This document shows, piece by piece, positions 8,298-16,757 of a stretch of 64,000 nucleotides of DNA. A program made the translations under genes and the position numbers. The stretch is from Lachnospiraceae bacterium XPB1003 (GTDB lineage: Bacteria; Bacillota; Clostridia; Lachnospirales; Lachnospiraceae), in the NCBI GenBank assembly GCA_900102065.1, contig FMVK01000005.1, positions 101,136 to 165,135 on the forward strand. Direction: 5' to 3'. The notes beneath the pieces were generated by a model that made no database searches, had not been told where the DNA came from, and saw only the letters and a program-made list of their open reading frames with translations. Within the stretch, counting starts at the first letter, position 1, and the number at the start of each line of letters is the position of its first letter.

Positions 8298-8732
8298 ATG
8301 ACAAGACTGGCTGATGTGAATGATATTCCAAAGATATTACCGCTACTAATGGATTATAGGACCTTTTATGGGGTGAAAACACAGGACGTAGATGAGGCGG
8401 AAAGATTTCTTCATGAAAGGTTATCCAAAAGTGAAAGTATTGTTTTCGTTACCTTTCATGAAGGGGAGGCGGTAGGTTTTATTCAGCTATATCCTTCGTT
8501 TTCAACAGTATCATTAAAGCGTCAATGGCATCTGAATGATCTGTTTGTTAAAGAAGAATATAGGAGAAAGGGATATGCTTCAGAACTGATGGAGTCTGCC
8601 AAAGAATACTTTAAGGGGAGAGCAAAGGGTTTTACGCTCATAACTGAGAAGACAAATGTCAATGCAAAAGCATTTTATAAAGCCAATGGCTGGCAGACGG
8701 ATGAATATGATTTTTACACATTCTTTTATTAA
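8298..8732 (+). CDS. GNAT family N-acetyltransferase
   Basis: A 144-residue single GNAT domain. The acetyl-CoA loop is visible as V-K-E-E-Y-R-R-K-G-Y-A-S-E-L (about residues 86-99), and the C-terminal T-E-K-T-N-x-N-A-K-A-F-Y-K-A-N-G-W is typical. The ATG at 8298 has AGGAGG 9 nt upstream, which decides against an earlier in-frame start at 8190. The substrate is unknown. Divergence from the MocR regulator suggests an amine or amino-acid related substrate under MocR control; this is inference. Confidence 0.9.
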   Translation: MTRLADVNDIPKILPLLMDYRTFYGVKTQDVDEAERFLHERLSKSESIVFVTFHEGEAVGFIQLYPSFSTVSLKRQWHLNDLFVKEEYRRKGYASELMESAKEYFKGRAKGFTLITEKTNVNAKAFYKANGWQTDEYDFYTFFY

Positions 8733-8923
8733 TAACTAAAACTTCCCACATTAAAATGGGGATTGCTCCTTGAAAATTCAATATTTCAGCTAAAATAATA
8801 CCTTACGCTGTTCGTACTAAAGCCTCTCGCATGTATATAGGAAGGCCAAGTATCAATTCAGAGATGAAAGTATCCATTTAGTAATATGTCAAACATGCAA
8901 GCATGTTCGTGTCTTCGTGAAAA

Positions 8924-8968
8924 CAAAAAAATACCGGAAAGATAAGAATATCCTTATCTTCCCGATAT
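8924..8968 (-). terminator. Terminator of the polyamine operon
   Basis: A 16-bp stem with two mismatches (8931-8946 with 8953-8968, core AAGATAAG/CTTATCTT) and a 6-nt loop, followed on the minus strand by seven T residues. It lies about 180 bp beyond the aguB stop. Confidence 0.8.
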
Positions 8969-9000
8969 TTGATCAACAAAATATTATAAAACTATTACTG

Positions 9001-9025
9001 TTCTGTTCTGTTCTGTTCTGTTCTG
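9001..9025. repeat. Five tandem TTCTG pentamers
   Basis: A perfect simple repeat of five TTCTG units in the 3' region of the polyamine operon transcript. It is a likely slippage site, but it is not in a coding frame or promoter. Confidence 0.8.
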
Positions 9026-9116
9026 TAAGCATTATGTGTCTCCCCCCGAGACTGTCAAGTCGTACGAGAGAAAATATATCACATCCTAATACTTCATTCA
9101 ATAAATATTTTAACTA

Positions 9117-9140
9117 CTACTGCTTACACTACTGCTTACA
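9117..9140. repeat. Tandem duplicated 12-mer
   Basis: CTACTGCTTACA occurs twice back to back (9117-9128 and 9129-9140), just after the aguB stop codon. Confidence 0.8.
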
Positions 9141-9144
9141 TGAT

Positions 9145-10014
9145 TTATATAAGCTTATACATCTCAGGTCTGCGGTCACGGAATACGCCCCAGCTCATGC
9201 GCATCTCACGCACCTCATCAAGATCGAATGTATGGAGCAGAACTTCTTCCTTGTCACGGCTTCCATCTTCAACGATAGCGCCGGTCTCATCGGCAATAAA
9301 GGATGAGCCGTAGAACTTCAGTGCAGACTTCTGGAAATTATTCTCCTTGCAGGGTTCTACTTCTTCAATACCGATACGGTTGGCTGCTGCCACCGGTGTC
9401 AGATTTGATCCTGCATGTCCCTGCATGCATCTGCGCCAGTGCGGCATTGAATCGCTTTCAAGTATAGGTTCCGAACCTATAGCTGTAGGATAAAGTATCA
9501 TCTCTGCGCCGAGTAAAGCCATGCTGCGTGCAGCCTCAGGAAACCACTGATCCCAGCATATTCCTACACCTACTTTTCCGAATTCCGTATCCCATACTTT
9601 GAATCCTGTATCTCCCGGTGTAAAGTAGAATTTTTCCTGATAGAAATGATCATCGGGAATATGTGTCTTGCGATATACTCCCATCACTTCACCGTCCGTA
9701 TCTATCATTGCGATACTGTTGTAAAGTACTGTACCCGCCTTCTCATAAATGCTGATAGGCATTACCACATGCTTCTCTTTCACAACTTTTCTGAAATGCT
9801 GCACAGCAGGATTTTCTTCCACAGGAAGAGCATAATCGTAATAATCATATCTGCGTTCCTGACAGAAGTACGGGCGTTCGAAAAGCTCGGGAAGCAGTAT
9901 CACGTTTGCACCCTTGTCTGCCGCTTCTTTTACAAGGCTGTCAGCTTTCTGTATATTTTCATCCACACTCTTTGTCATCTGCATCTGGCAGACACCGATC
10001 GTAACATTTCTCAT
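9145..10014 (-). CDS. aguB: N-carbamoylputrescine amidase
   Basis: A 289-residue nitrilase-superfamily enzyme that hydrolyses N-carbamoylputrescine to putrescine, CO2 and ammonia. The catalytic triad is visible: Glu43 (L-P-E-L), Lys116 (Y-R-K-T-H-I-P) and Cys153 (G-I-C-W-D-Q). The W-D-Q-W-F-P-E motif and full length fit AguB rather than general amidases. It is the last gene of the polyamine operon. Together with aguA upstream and speA it completes the arginine-agmatine-putrescine route. A short spacing of 6 bp to the small gene before it indicates cotranscription. Confidence 0.96.
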   Translation of the reverse strand: MRNVTIGVCQMQMTKSVDENIQKADSLVKEAADKGANVILLPELFERPYFCQERRYDYYDYALPVEENPAVQHFRKVVKEKHVVMPISIYEKAGTVLYNSIAMIDTDGEVMGVYRKTHIPDDHFYQEKFYFTPGDTGFKVWDTEFGKVGVGICWDQWFPEAARSMALLGAEMILYPTAIGSEPILESDSMPHWRRCMQGHAGSNLTPVAAANRIGIEEVEPCKENNFQKSALKFYGSSFIADETGAIVEDGSRDKEEVLLHTFDLDEVREMRMSWGVFRDRRPEMYKLI

Positions 10015-10020
10015 TTATAC

Positions 10021-10326
10021 TTATTCCTCCTCGTCTCCATCTTCATATTCCGGAAGCCCACGTTCCAACAGTTCGTTATATTTCGCGTTGGAATATTCGG
10101 CTTCCTTCTTCGCAATCCACCTTTTTCTGTCTTCCATTATCGCAAGCATCTCATCAACTATCAGTTCTTCGCTTTTGGGTCTGACATTTAACAGATAACC
10201 TATCATTCGCGACATTGTCTTCTCCGAGCCCAGATTAAGCGCCACCGCCTCTCCCAGAGAGCTGTCAAAGCCAAGATCTTTTATGATATTGATGAGATCC
10301 CTTTTCAATCTTTCTTTATTATCCAT
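10021..10326 (-). CDS. Small hypothetical protein in the agmatine segment
   Basis: 101 residues, no signal peptide or membrane segment, predicted mostly helical, with an acidic tail (EYEDGDEEE). It contains an E-D-R-K-R-W-I-A-K-K-E-A-E-Y segment. I do not recognise a family. The start codon lacks a strong ribosome binding site, yet the frame sits 6 bp before aguB and follows operon polarity, so it is probably translated. The fit to aguA/aguB may be incidental or regulatory. Confidence 0.6.
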   Translation of the reverse strand: MDNKERLKRDLINIIKDLGFDSSLGEAVALNLGSEKTMSRMIGYLLNVRPKSEELIVDEMLAIMEDRKRWIAKKEAEYSNAKYNELLERGLPEYEDGDEEE

Positions 10327-10426
10327 TTATTTATAATAAGCTCTGGCAAATTTATTTCATCCTGATCATCTTATCGTGCGACCTGATCTTGAATGTTGCT
10401 GTTGTAAAAATCAAAACTCTGATTTC

Positions 10427-10651
10427 TCAGATATGTCTTCTTTCTCTTACAACATCCTCTATCTTAGAAAAATTTGCAGATGTTATCTCCGCCTTCTCTT
10501 CCAGTCCAAGTTCATCAGCCATCTTATCCGGTATATTGAAATATAGCTTCTCGCCGTCCTTCTCGATCTCGACATTGCACATGAGAGGTGCTCCCTCCGG
10601 TCTTTCCTCGCAGCCGTAATCCCCCTCTCTTATTGCCACCACTCTTATCAT
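10427..10651 (-). CDS. Small hypothetical protein between aguA and aguB
   Basis: 74 residues when started at the ATG at 10651, which has GGGAG 6 nt upstream; a longer form from 10687 has no such site. The sequence begins MIRVVAIREGDYGCEERPEG and continues with a beta-rich segment containing N-I-P-D. It has a single C-E-E motif, and the fold resembles a small SH3-like or OB-like barrel by strand pattern only. No family recognised. It lies in the polyamine operon between aguA and the 101-residue gene. Confidence 0.65.
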   Translation of the reverse strand: MIRVVAIREGDYGCEERPEGAPLMCNVEIEKDGEKLYFNIPDKMADELGLEEKAEITSANFSKIEDVVRERRHI

Positions 10652-10755
10652 TTCAGTCTCCCTTATCGCATCACTCTGATCAAACATTTTTATAATTACA
10701 CTAAGTACAAAGCATTATGTTTGGTATCCATCAAAACACCCTGTTCAAAGCAGCT

Positions 10756-11886
10756 CTATATCTCCGGTATCTGCTGAGTAATGCAGTGAATGTTCCCACC
10801 GCCCACAATAACAGGCCTTGCATATATCGGAACTATCTTCCTGTCAGGAAAACATTCGCCCAATACTTCCACAGCCTTCTCATCATTCTCGTCATTAAAC
10901 TGAGGAACCAGCACCGCATCATTACAGATATAAAAATTCACATAGCTGGCCGCAAGTCGCTCTCCCGCTTCACGAACATCTTCGCCTTCCACGAATTCAA
11001 AACCTTCCAGTTCTTCCTTCGTGATGCATACGGGTTTATCAGGGATAAGAAGCTTGTGCACTTTGATCTTCCTGCCTGCAGCGTCCGACTCTCCCTCCAG
11101 GACTTTCAGATCCGCCATACTCATCTCATACTGAGGATCGTCTTTGTCATCGGTCCATGCAAGGACTACTTCTCCCGGTCCCGTGAAAGCGCAGACATTA
11201 TCCACATGCTCGTTGGTCTCATCATTATATATTCCAAAAGGAATCCAGATCACTTTCTTCGCACCCAGCATCTCAAGGAGCTTAGCTTCTATCTCGCTCT
11301 TTGACATCTGCGGGTTGCGTCCCTTACTGAGAAGACAGCTCTCTGTAACAAGCACTGTACCTTCTCCGTCGCAGTGTATGGATCCACCTTCAAGGACAAA
11401 GTCCTGCGCGTCATATACATCCCGTCCTAACTGCCCACATATTGAAGAAGCAGCAGCATTATCTTTCTCGTAATCGGGATAGAGGCCGTCAAAGTCTCCT
11501 CCCCATGCGTTGAATCTCCAGTCGATGCCGCGAATATCTTTCCCGTCGCATGCGCTCTTATCAGGCACTACAAATGTAGGACCCACATCTCTTGCCCATG
11601 CATCATCCGTAGGTATGGTAAGAACTTTAAGATTATCTTTATTCCCGCCCTTCTTCAGTATCAGTTTCTCTGCCTGAAGTGCGTGAGCTTCATCTGCAAG
11701 CATATACATCTTCTCATGAAGAGAGATCTCTGCTGCTATCTCCGCAAACGTCTCCTGTGCCTCCACAGCTCCGTGAGGCCATGAACCGGGCCGCACCGGC
11801 CATATCATTATCGTACCTTCGTGAGGAGCATATTCCGCCGGCATATGATATCCGTCACTTGTTGGAGTTGAATTTAGTCTCATCAT
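10756..11886 (-). CDS. aguA: Agmatine deiminase
   Basis: A 376-residue guanidino-group modifying enzyme that converts agmatine to N-carbamoylputrescine and ammonia. The catalytic cysteine is Cys368 in G-G-G-N-I-H-C near the C-terminus. The [12 protein letters not shown] segment (~163) and the N-terminal M-P-A-E-Y-x-P-H-x-G-T-I-M-I-W-P are family hallmarks. Its ATG follows the stop codon of the decarboxylase gene directly, so the two are translationally coupled. Length is normal. Confidence 0.97.
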   Translation of the reverse strand: MMRLNSTPTSDGYHMPAEYAPHEGTIMIWPVRPGSWPHGAVEAQETFAEIAAEISLHEKMYMLADEAHALQAEKLILKKGGNKDNLKVLTIPTDDAWARDVGPTFVVPDKSACDGKDIRGIDWRFNAWGGDFDGLYPDYEKDNAAASSICGQLGRDVYDAQDFVLEGGSIHCDGEGTVLVTESCLLSKGRNPQMSKSEIEAKLLEMLGAKKVIWIPFGIYNDETNEHVDNVCAFTGPGEVVLAWTDDKDDPQYEMSMADLKVLEGESDAAGRKIKVHKLLIPDKPVCITKEELEGFEFVEGEDVREAGERLAASYVNFYICNDAVLVPQFNDENDEKAVEVLGECFPDRKIVPIYARPVIVGGGNIHCITQQIPEI

Positions 11887-13035
11887 CTACGAAAGCCTCA
11901 TCTTAAAATCTTCATATCCGAATTCTTTTATCAGGCGGCAATCTTCATTCTCATCCATTGCCCAGATTGAAGGCAGTGCCATGCCGTTAAAGGTATTATT
12001 CTTTACCATGGAATAGATCGCCATGTCTTCAAAGACCAGTCTGTCTCCGATGTGGACCTCATTATCAAACGAATAATCACCGATCACATCGCCTGCAAGA
12101 CATGTACAGGAAGAAAGTCTGTATGTATAAGCTTTTTCATCAGCCTTGCCGGAATCTTTCAAAGGCGGTCTGTAAGGCATCTCAAGCACATCAGGCATAT
12201 GACAGGCCGCAGATGCATCCAGTATCAGTATCTTTATACCGTTATCCACTATGTCTACGACTTCGGTAACAAGATAGCCCGCATTAAGCGCAACAGCTTC
12301 ACCGGGTTCCAGATATACGGACACGCTGTATTCTTCCTTGATTTCTTTTACAAGACGTATAAGTCTTTCTCTGTCATAATTGGCTCTTGTTATATGATGT
12401 CCGCCTCCGAGATTGATCCACCTGATCTGAGGAAGCGCAAAATACTTTCCAAACTTTTCTTTTGTCGCAGCAAGAGTAGTCTCAAGCGCATCGGAATTCT
12501 GCTCGCAAAGTGTATGGATATGGAATCCTTCTACCATTGAGAAAGCATCCGGATGATCCTTTAATCCTTTTTCAAAATTCTCTAAAGTAACACCAAGTCT
12601 TGAGCCGGGTGCGCAGGGATCGTATATTGCTTCTTCCTGAGTGGAGCATTCGGGATTCAGGCGAAGACCTATGCCTCTCTTCTTCTCTGCTGCAATACTT
12701 CCGTATGCCGAAAGCTGTGCGAAAGAATTAAAGATAATATGATCACAGATATCCGTGATCTCATCCATCTCTTCTTTTCTGTAACCCGGGCAAAAGATAT
12801 GATTCTCTTTTCCCATCTCCTCTGCGCCAAGCTTAGCTTCATAAAGACCGCTGGCCGTTGTTCCCGATACGTATTTCGCGATAAGAGGATATTCCGCAAA
12901 TGCGGAGAATGCTTTCTGCGCAAGAAGTATCTTGCATCCCGCCTTCTGTTCAACATCTGCCAGGATCTTCAGATTGTCCTCAAGCTTTTTCTCATCGATC
13001 ACATATGCAGGTGTTTTTATTTCCGATAATCTCAA
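11887..13035 (-). CDS. nspC: Carboxyspermidine/carboxynorspermidine decarboxylase
   Basis: A 382-residue PLP enzyme of the alanine-racemase fold. It removes CO2 from carboxyspermidine (or carboxynorspermidine) to give spermidine. The PLP lysine is Lys41 in L-L-A-Q-K-A-F-S. The C-terminal S-C-T-C-L-A-G-D motif supplies the active-site cysteine and aspartate. The partner dehydrogenase is the gene upstream. Whether the physiological substrate is carboxyspermidine or carboxyaminopropylagmatine cannot be told from sequence. The presence of aguA and aguB, which make putrescine, favours carboxyspermidine. Confidence 0.93.
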   Translation of the reverse strand: MRLSEIKTPAYVIDEKKLEDNLKILADVEQKAGCKILLAQKAFSAFAEYPLIAKYVSGTTASGLYEAKLGAEEMGKENHIFCPGYRKEEMDEITDICDHIIFNSFAQLSAYGSIAAEKKRGIGLRLNPECSTQEEAIYDPCAPGSRLGVTLENFEKGLKDHPDAFSMVEGFHIHTLCEQNSDALETTLAATKEKFGKYFALPQIRWINLGGGHHITRANYDRERLIRLVKEIKEEYSVSVYLEPGEAVALNAGYLVTEVVDIVDNGIKILILDASAACHMPDVLEMPYRPPLKDSGKADEKAYTYRLSSCTCLAGDVIGDYSFDNEVHIGDRLVFEDMAIYSMVKNNTFNGMALPSIWAMDENEDCRLIKEFGYEDFKMRLS

Positions 13036-13078
13036 TTCTGTCTCTCCATAAGTCAGGATACTTCCCGACTCTTTGAAA

Positions 13079-13102
13079 GCAGGCGGGAGTTACCCCGCCT
13101 GC
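13079..13102 (-). terminator. Hairpin between the dehydrogenase and decarboxylase genes
   Basis: 9-bp arms GCAGGCGGG (13079-13087) and CCCGCCTGC (13094-13102) with a 6-nt loop, followed on the minus strand by only TTT. The gap of 91 bp inside the operon and the weak T-run suggest partial termination or an RNA-stabilising structure rather than a complete stop. Confidence 0.55.
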
Positions 13103-13126
13103 CAGTGTGTCATATATAGTTATATA

Positions 13127-14386
13127 TCAGTCTACAAGTACCGGATTCTCATCCACTACCCAGGGAAGTCCCCATTTATTAAGAGCTTCCATATAAGGAT
13201 CGGGATCAAACTCATCCGTTGTGAATACGCCGGGCTTCTGCCACTTGCCGGTTACCACCATCATGGCACCGATCATCGCAGGAACACCTGTCGTATAGCT
13301 GATAGCCTGTGATCCCACTTCCTTGTAGCTTTCCTCGTGGTCACATACATTATAGATATATATCTTCTTTTCTTTGCCGTCCTTCTTACCGGTAAAGATG
13401 CATCCGATATTGGTCTTACCCTTTGTGCGGGGTCCGAGGGATGCGGGATCGGGAAGCAGTGCCTTTAAGAACTGGATGGGAACTATCTCTTTTCCTTCGA
13501 AGTTGATAGGTGTTGTTGAGAGCATTCCCACATCTTCAAGGCATCTCATGTGATCAAGGTAGCTCTGCCCGAATGTCATGAAGAAGCGGATACGCTTTAC
13601 CTCAGGCATGTTTCTTCCGAGAGCTTCGATCTCTTCGTGATGAAGGAGATACATATCCTTCTTACCTACTTTATCAAAATCATATTCGCGCTTGATGCTC
13701 ATCGCAGGTACTTCTACCCACTTGCCGTTCTCCATATAGCTTCCCGGAGCGCTTACTTCGCGAAGATTGATCTCCGGATTGAAGTTGGTGGCGAAAGCGT
13801 AACCGTGATCACCGCCGTTGCAGTCAAGAATATCTATGGTATCGATAGTATCGAAGTAATGCTTCTTAGCATATGCGGCAAATACGCTTGTTACACCGGG
13901 ATCAAATCCGGTTCCGAGAAGAGCAGTAAGACCTGCCTTCTTGAACTTCTCTTCATATGCCCACTGCCAGCTGTAATCGAAATATGCAGAGAAGCCGAGT
14001 TCTTTACATCTCTTCTCGTAAATCTTTCTCCACTCGGGATCATCAGTATCTTCCGGCTCATAGTTTGCCGTATCGATATAATGAACGCCGGCATTTAAGC
14101 ACGCATCCATGATAGTAAGATCCTGATAGGGAAGAGCCACATTGAGCACTGCATCAGGCTTGTAATCATTTATGAGTTTTGTAAGAGCGGGTACATCTTC
14201 CGCATCGATCTGCGCTGTTGTGATCTGAGTCTTTGTTGTGGGGCGCCATTTATCTGCAACCGCATCACACTTTGACTTGGTCCTGCTCGCAATGCAGATC
14301 TCTTCAAATACGTCAGAATTCTGACAACACTTTGCGATGGCAACACTTGCAACACCGCCGCATCCAATGATAAGTAATCTAGCCAT
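13127..14386 (-). CDS. Carboxyspermidine dehydrogenase (saccharopine dehydrogenase family)
   Basis: A 419-residue NAD(P)H-dependent enzyme with an N-terminal Rossmann fold, L-L-I-I-G-C-G-G-V-A (residues 4-13). It condenses aspartate semialdehyde with a diamine (putrescine or agmatine) and reduces the imine, giving the carboxyaminopropyl product for the next decarboxylase. The mid-part G-T-G-F-D-P-G-V-T (~157-165) and the C-terminal G-V-P-A-M-I-G-A segment are typical of this clade and separate it from lysine-pathway enzymes, as does the gene context. 17 bp separate it from the speE homologue. Confidence 0.93.
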   Translation of the reverse strand: MARLLIIGCGGVASVAIAKCCQNSDVFEEICIASRTKSKCDAVADKWRPTTKTQITTAQIDAEDVPALTKLINDYKPDAVLNVALPYQDLTIMDACLNAGVHYIDTANYEPEDTDDPEWRKIYEKRCKELGFSAYFDYSWQWAYEEKFKKAGLTALLGTGFDPGVTSVFAAYAKKHYFDTIDTIDILDCNGGDHGYAFATNFNPEINLREVSAPGSYMENGKWVEVPAMSIKREYDFDKVGKKDMYLLHHEEIEALGRNMPEVKRIRFFMTFGQSYLDHMRCLEDVGMLSTTPINFEGKEIVPIQFLKALLPDPASLGPRTKGKTNIGCIFTGKKDGKEKKIYIYNVCDHEESYKEVGSQAISYTTGVPAMIGAMMVVTGKWQKPGVFTTDEFDPDPYMEALNKWGLPWVVDENPVLVD

Positions 14387-14403
14387 TCCTTTACCCTCCC
14401 TTA

Positions 14404-15273
14404 TCAGAGTTTTTCTTCTTCTCTAAGTATATCAACCACGTAGTTAGGAAGCATAAATGCCGCCTTATGAAGCTGCGTGGTGTAGTACCATGTCTTGATA
14501 CCGCGCGCATCCCATCTTTCCGCATCAATATCCTGGATAGGATGGTATCTCTTACTTGCAAATCCAAAAGTCCAGTAACCCGAAGAACATGTGGGAACAT
14601 GAGCCTGATATACACGACTTATGGGGAATGTCCTGAAGACTTTCCTGTGCATGGATCTGAATGTGGATTCTTCATCATCGAAGAAGGGACTTCCGTGCTG
14701 GTAAACCATTATCCCGTCAGACTTAAGAGCTTTGTAGCAGCTGCCGTAGAACTCTTTTGTGAAAAGCCCTTCCGCATGTCCGAACGGATCCGTTGCATCA
14801 TTGATGATTATGTCGTACTCATCCTCTCTGCTCCTCACGAATCTGAGTCCGTCCTGGAATGTCACCTGAACTCTTTCATCCTCAAAGCCTTTGGTAGTAT
14901 CCGGGAAGAATCTCTTGCAGACATCTACCATCTGTTCATCGGGCTCCACAACATCTATCCTTTCGATCTCGGGATATGCCGTGAACTCTCTGGCAACGCC
15001 TCCGTCACCGCCACCGATGATAAGGACTTTCTTAACATTCGGATGAACAGCCATGGGAACATGAGCTACCATCTCGTTGTATATGAATTCGTCCGCCTCG
15101 GAAAAAATCACCTCTCCGTCAAGGACGAGGAATTTTCCGAAGGACTCGGACTGGAATACATCTATCTCCTGAAATTCACTGATACCGTGATAAAGCTGAT
15201 TGGTAACACGGATATTGAGACATACCGAATCTGTCTGTGAATCGGAAAACCATATCTCTGAATTGTTTTTCAT
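14404..15273 (-). CDS. speE: Spermidine synthase homologue (aminopropyltransferase fold)
   Basis: A 289-residue SAM-type methyltransferase fold enzyme of the spermidine synthase family. Visible motifs: L-D-G with S-E-x-D-E-F-x-Y-x-E-M (~52-69), G-G-G-D-G-G (~87-92) and I-I-N-D-A-T-D-P (~135-142), the last with both conserved aspartates. Two departures stand out: the conserved glutamine two residues before the [ST]-E-x-D-E motif is an isoleucine here, and G-P-A-E is G-H-A-E. No speD is found in the window, and two genes for the SAM-independent carboxyspermidine route are in the same operon. It may therefore use a donor other than decarboxylated SAM, or be a second route; both are inference. 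Confidence 0.9.
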   Translation of the reverse strand: MKNNSEIWFSDSQTDSVCLNIRVTNQLYHGISEFQEIDVFQSESFGKFLVLDGEVIFSEADEFIYNEMVAHVPMAVHPNVKKVLIIGGGDGGVAREFTAYPEIERIDVVEPDEQMVDVCKRFFPDTTKGFEDERVQVTFQDGLRFVRSREDEYDIIINDATDPFGHAEGLFTKEFYGSCYKALKSDGIMVYQHGSPFFDDEESTFRSMHRKVFRTFPISRVYQAHVPTCSSGYWTFGFASKRYHPIQDIDAERWDARGIKTWYYTTQLHKAAFMLPNYVVDILREEEKL

Positions 15274-15290
15274 CTATATACCTCCGTACC

Positions 15291-16751
15291 TCAGCTCTTG
15301 ATACCTTCCAGTACCTGCAGATGATCCGCATTGGGATCTGCCATACCCTGCAGGCTGCATCCTTTTTCTCTTGCATAAAGAATATGTCCGATGATCTCAT
15401 CCGTGATCTGTTCTCCCGGCGTGAGAATAGGTATTCCCGGAGGATAACACATAACCGACTCTCCGCATACACGTCCCGCCGTCTCGCGGATAGGAAGTGT
15501 TTCCTTTGGCGCATAGAACGACTCCTGCGGCGAACATACAACCTTCGGTATCACCGAATCAACATAGTTCAGTTCTTCTTTGTCACGCTTATAAAGCCTG
15601 CGGATATCCGTGAGAGCACCTACCAGTCTCTCTATATCCTGCATCCTGTCTCCTATAGATATATATGCCATGATGGTTCCGATATCACCGAATTCCATCT
15701 GTATGTCATATTCATCACGGAGCAGGTCATATACTTCTATACCCGTAAGTCCGATGGGCTTTGTAAAAATGCAGAGCTTGGTCACATCGAAATCATATAC
15801 GCTGTCGCCGTCTATCAGCTCCTTGCCGTATGCATAATAATCTCCGATGGCATTGATCTCTTCTCTTGCATACTCACTCATCTCAATGACTTTACCAAAG
15901 GAAGCTCTGCCTCTGAGCGCAAGATTCCTGCGGCTTATATCCAGACTTGATACAAGAAGATAGCTTGCGGACGTGGTCTGGATCAGATTTATTATCTGTC
16001 TTACATAAGCACGGTCCATATTTTCACCAAGGAGAAGGACAGAACTCTGTGTAAGGCTTCCTCCCGACTTATGCATGGAGATAGCCGCCATATCTGCGCC
16101 GGCTTTCATGCCTGCAACAGGCAGTCCTTCCGCGAAGTAAAGCTGTGTTCCGTGAGCTTCGTCACATAACACCTTAAGTCCATGCTCGTGAGCTATCTTC
16201 GTAAGCTCCGTGAGATTGGAACATATTCCGTAATATGTAGGATTATTGATAAGAACAGCCTTGGCATCCGGATTTTCTTCGATGGCTTCTTTAAGCGCAT
16301 CAACCTCCATACCGAGAGCCACTCCGATAACCGGATGGATCTTGAGCTTAACGTAAACAGGCACTGCTCCGCAAAGGATCAGTGCATTGATCACGCTCTT
16401 GTGAACGTTTCTGGGAACTATTATCTTGTCTCCCGCTTTGCATACGGAAAGAACCATTGCCTGAACGGCACTGGTGGTTCCTCCTACCATCAAAAAAGCA
16501 TGAGCAGCTCCGAAAGCATCTGCCATCAGATCTTCCGCTTCCGCTATTACCGACACGGGATTACACAGGTTATCCAGAGGCTTCATACTGTTGACATCAA
16601 TGCCTACACACTGCTGCCCCAGCATAGCTGTTAACTCGGGATTACCGCGTCCTCTCTTATGTCCCGGAACGTCAAACGGAACTACTCTCTTTTTTCTGAA
16701 ACGTTCAAGCGCCTCGCAAACCGGCGCACGCTGCTGTCTTTCAATGTTCAT
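15291..16751 (-). CDS. speA: Arginine/ornithine/lysine decarboxylase, fold type I
   Basis: A 486-residue PLP enzyme of the short Firmicute class (SpeA/Cad/LdcC-like without the large wing domain). Key points: P-G-H-K-R-G (29-34), D-E-A-H-G (197-201) and the PLP lysine Lys228 in S-M-H-K-S-G-G-S-L-T-Q. Substrate is assigned as arginine because aguA and aguB in the same operon consume agmatine; sequence alone does not exclude lysine or ornithine. It starts 6 bp after the transglutaminase-like gene, with no strong own ribosome binding site, so it depends on that gene's transcript. Confidence 0.9.
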   Translation of the reverse strand: MNIERQQRAPVCEALERFRKKRVVPFDVPGHKRGRGNPELTAMLGQQCVGIDVNSMKPLDNLCNPVSVIAEAEDLMADAFGAAHAFLMVGGTTSAVQAMVLSVCKAGDKIIVPRNVHKSVINALILCGAVPVYVKLKIHPVIGVALGMEVDALKEAIEENPDAKAVLINNPTYYGICSNLTELTKIAHEHGLKVLCDEAHGTQLYFAEGLPVAGMKAGADMAAISMHKSGGSLTQSSVLLLGENMDRAYVRQIINLIQTTSASYLLVSSLDISRRNLALRGRASFGKVIEMSEYAREEINAIGDYYAYGKELIDGDSVYDFDVTKLCIFTKPIGLTGIEVYDLLRDEYDIQMEFGDIGTIMAYISIGDRMQDIERLVGALTDIRRLYKRDKEELNYVDSVIPKVVCSPQESFYAPKETLPIRETAGRVCGESVMCYPPGIPILTPGEQITDEIIGHILYAREKGCSLQGMADPNADHLQVLEGIKS

Positions 16752-16757
16752 CTTTTC

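Larger units (their letters stand above)
8733..9144. other. Intergenic stretch without a supported gene
   Basis: 412 bp between the GNAT stop and the aguB stop. It holds the terminator of the polyamine operon, five TTCTG pentamers and a doubled 12-mer. A 129-codon plus-strand frame starting at 8917 runs into aguB antisense and lacks a ribosome binding site and a recognisable domain; I do not consider it a gene. Confidence 0.6.

Noticed and set aside
8917..9306. Plus-strand frame of 129 codons after the GNAT gene
   Set aside because: It has no ribosome binding site or domain, contains the pentamer repeat and runs antisense into aguB.
14467..15240. Long plus-strand frame of 257 codons opposite speE
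   Set aside because: It is the antisense of a clearly coding gene; codon bias and motifs belong to the minus strand.
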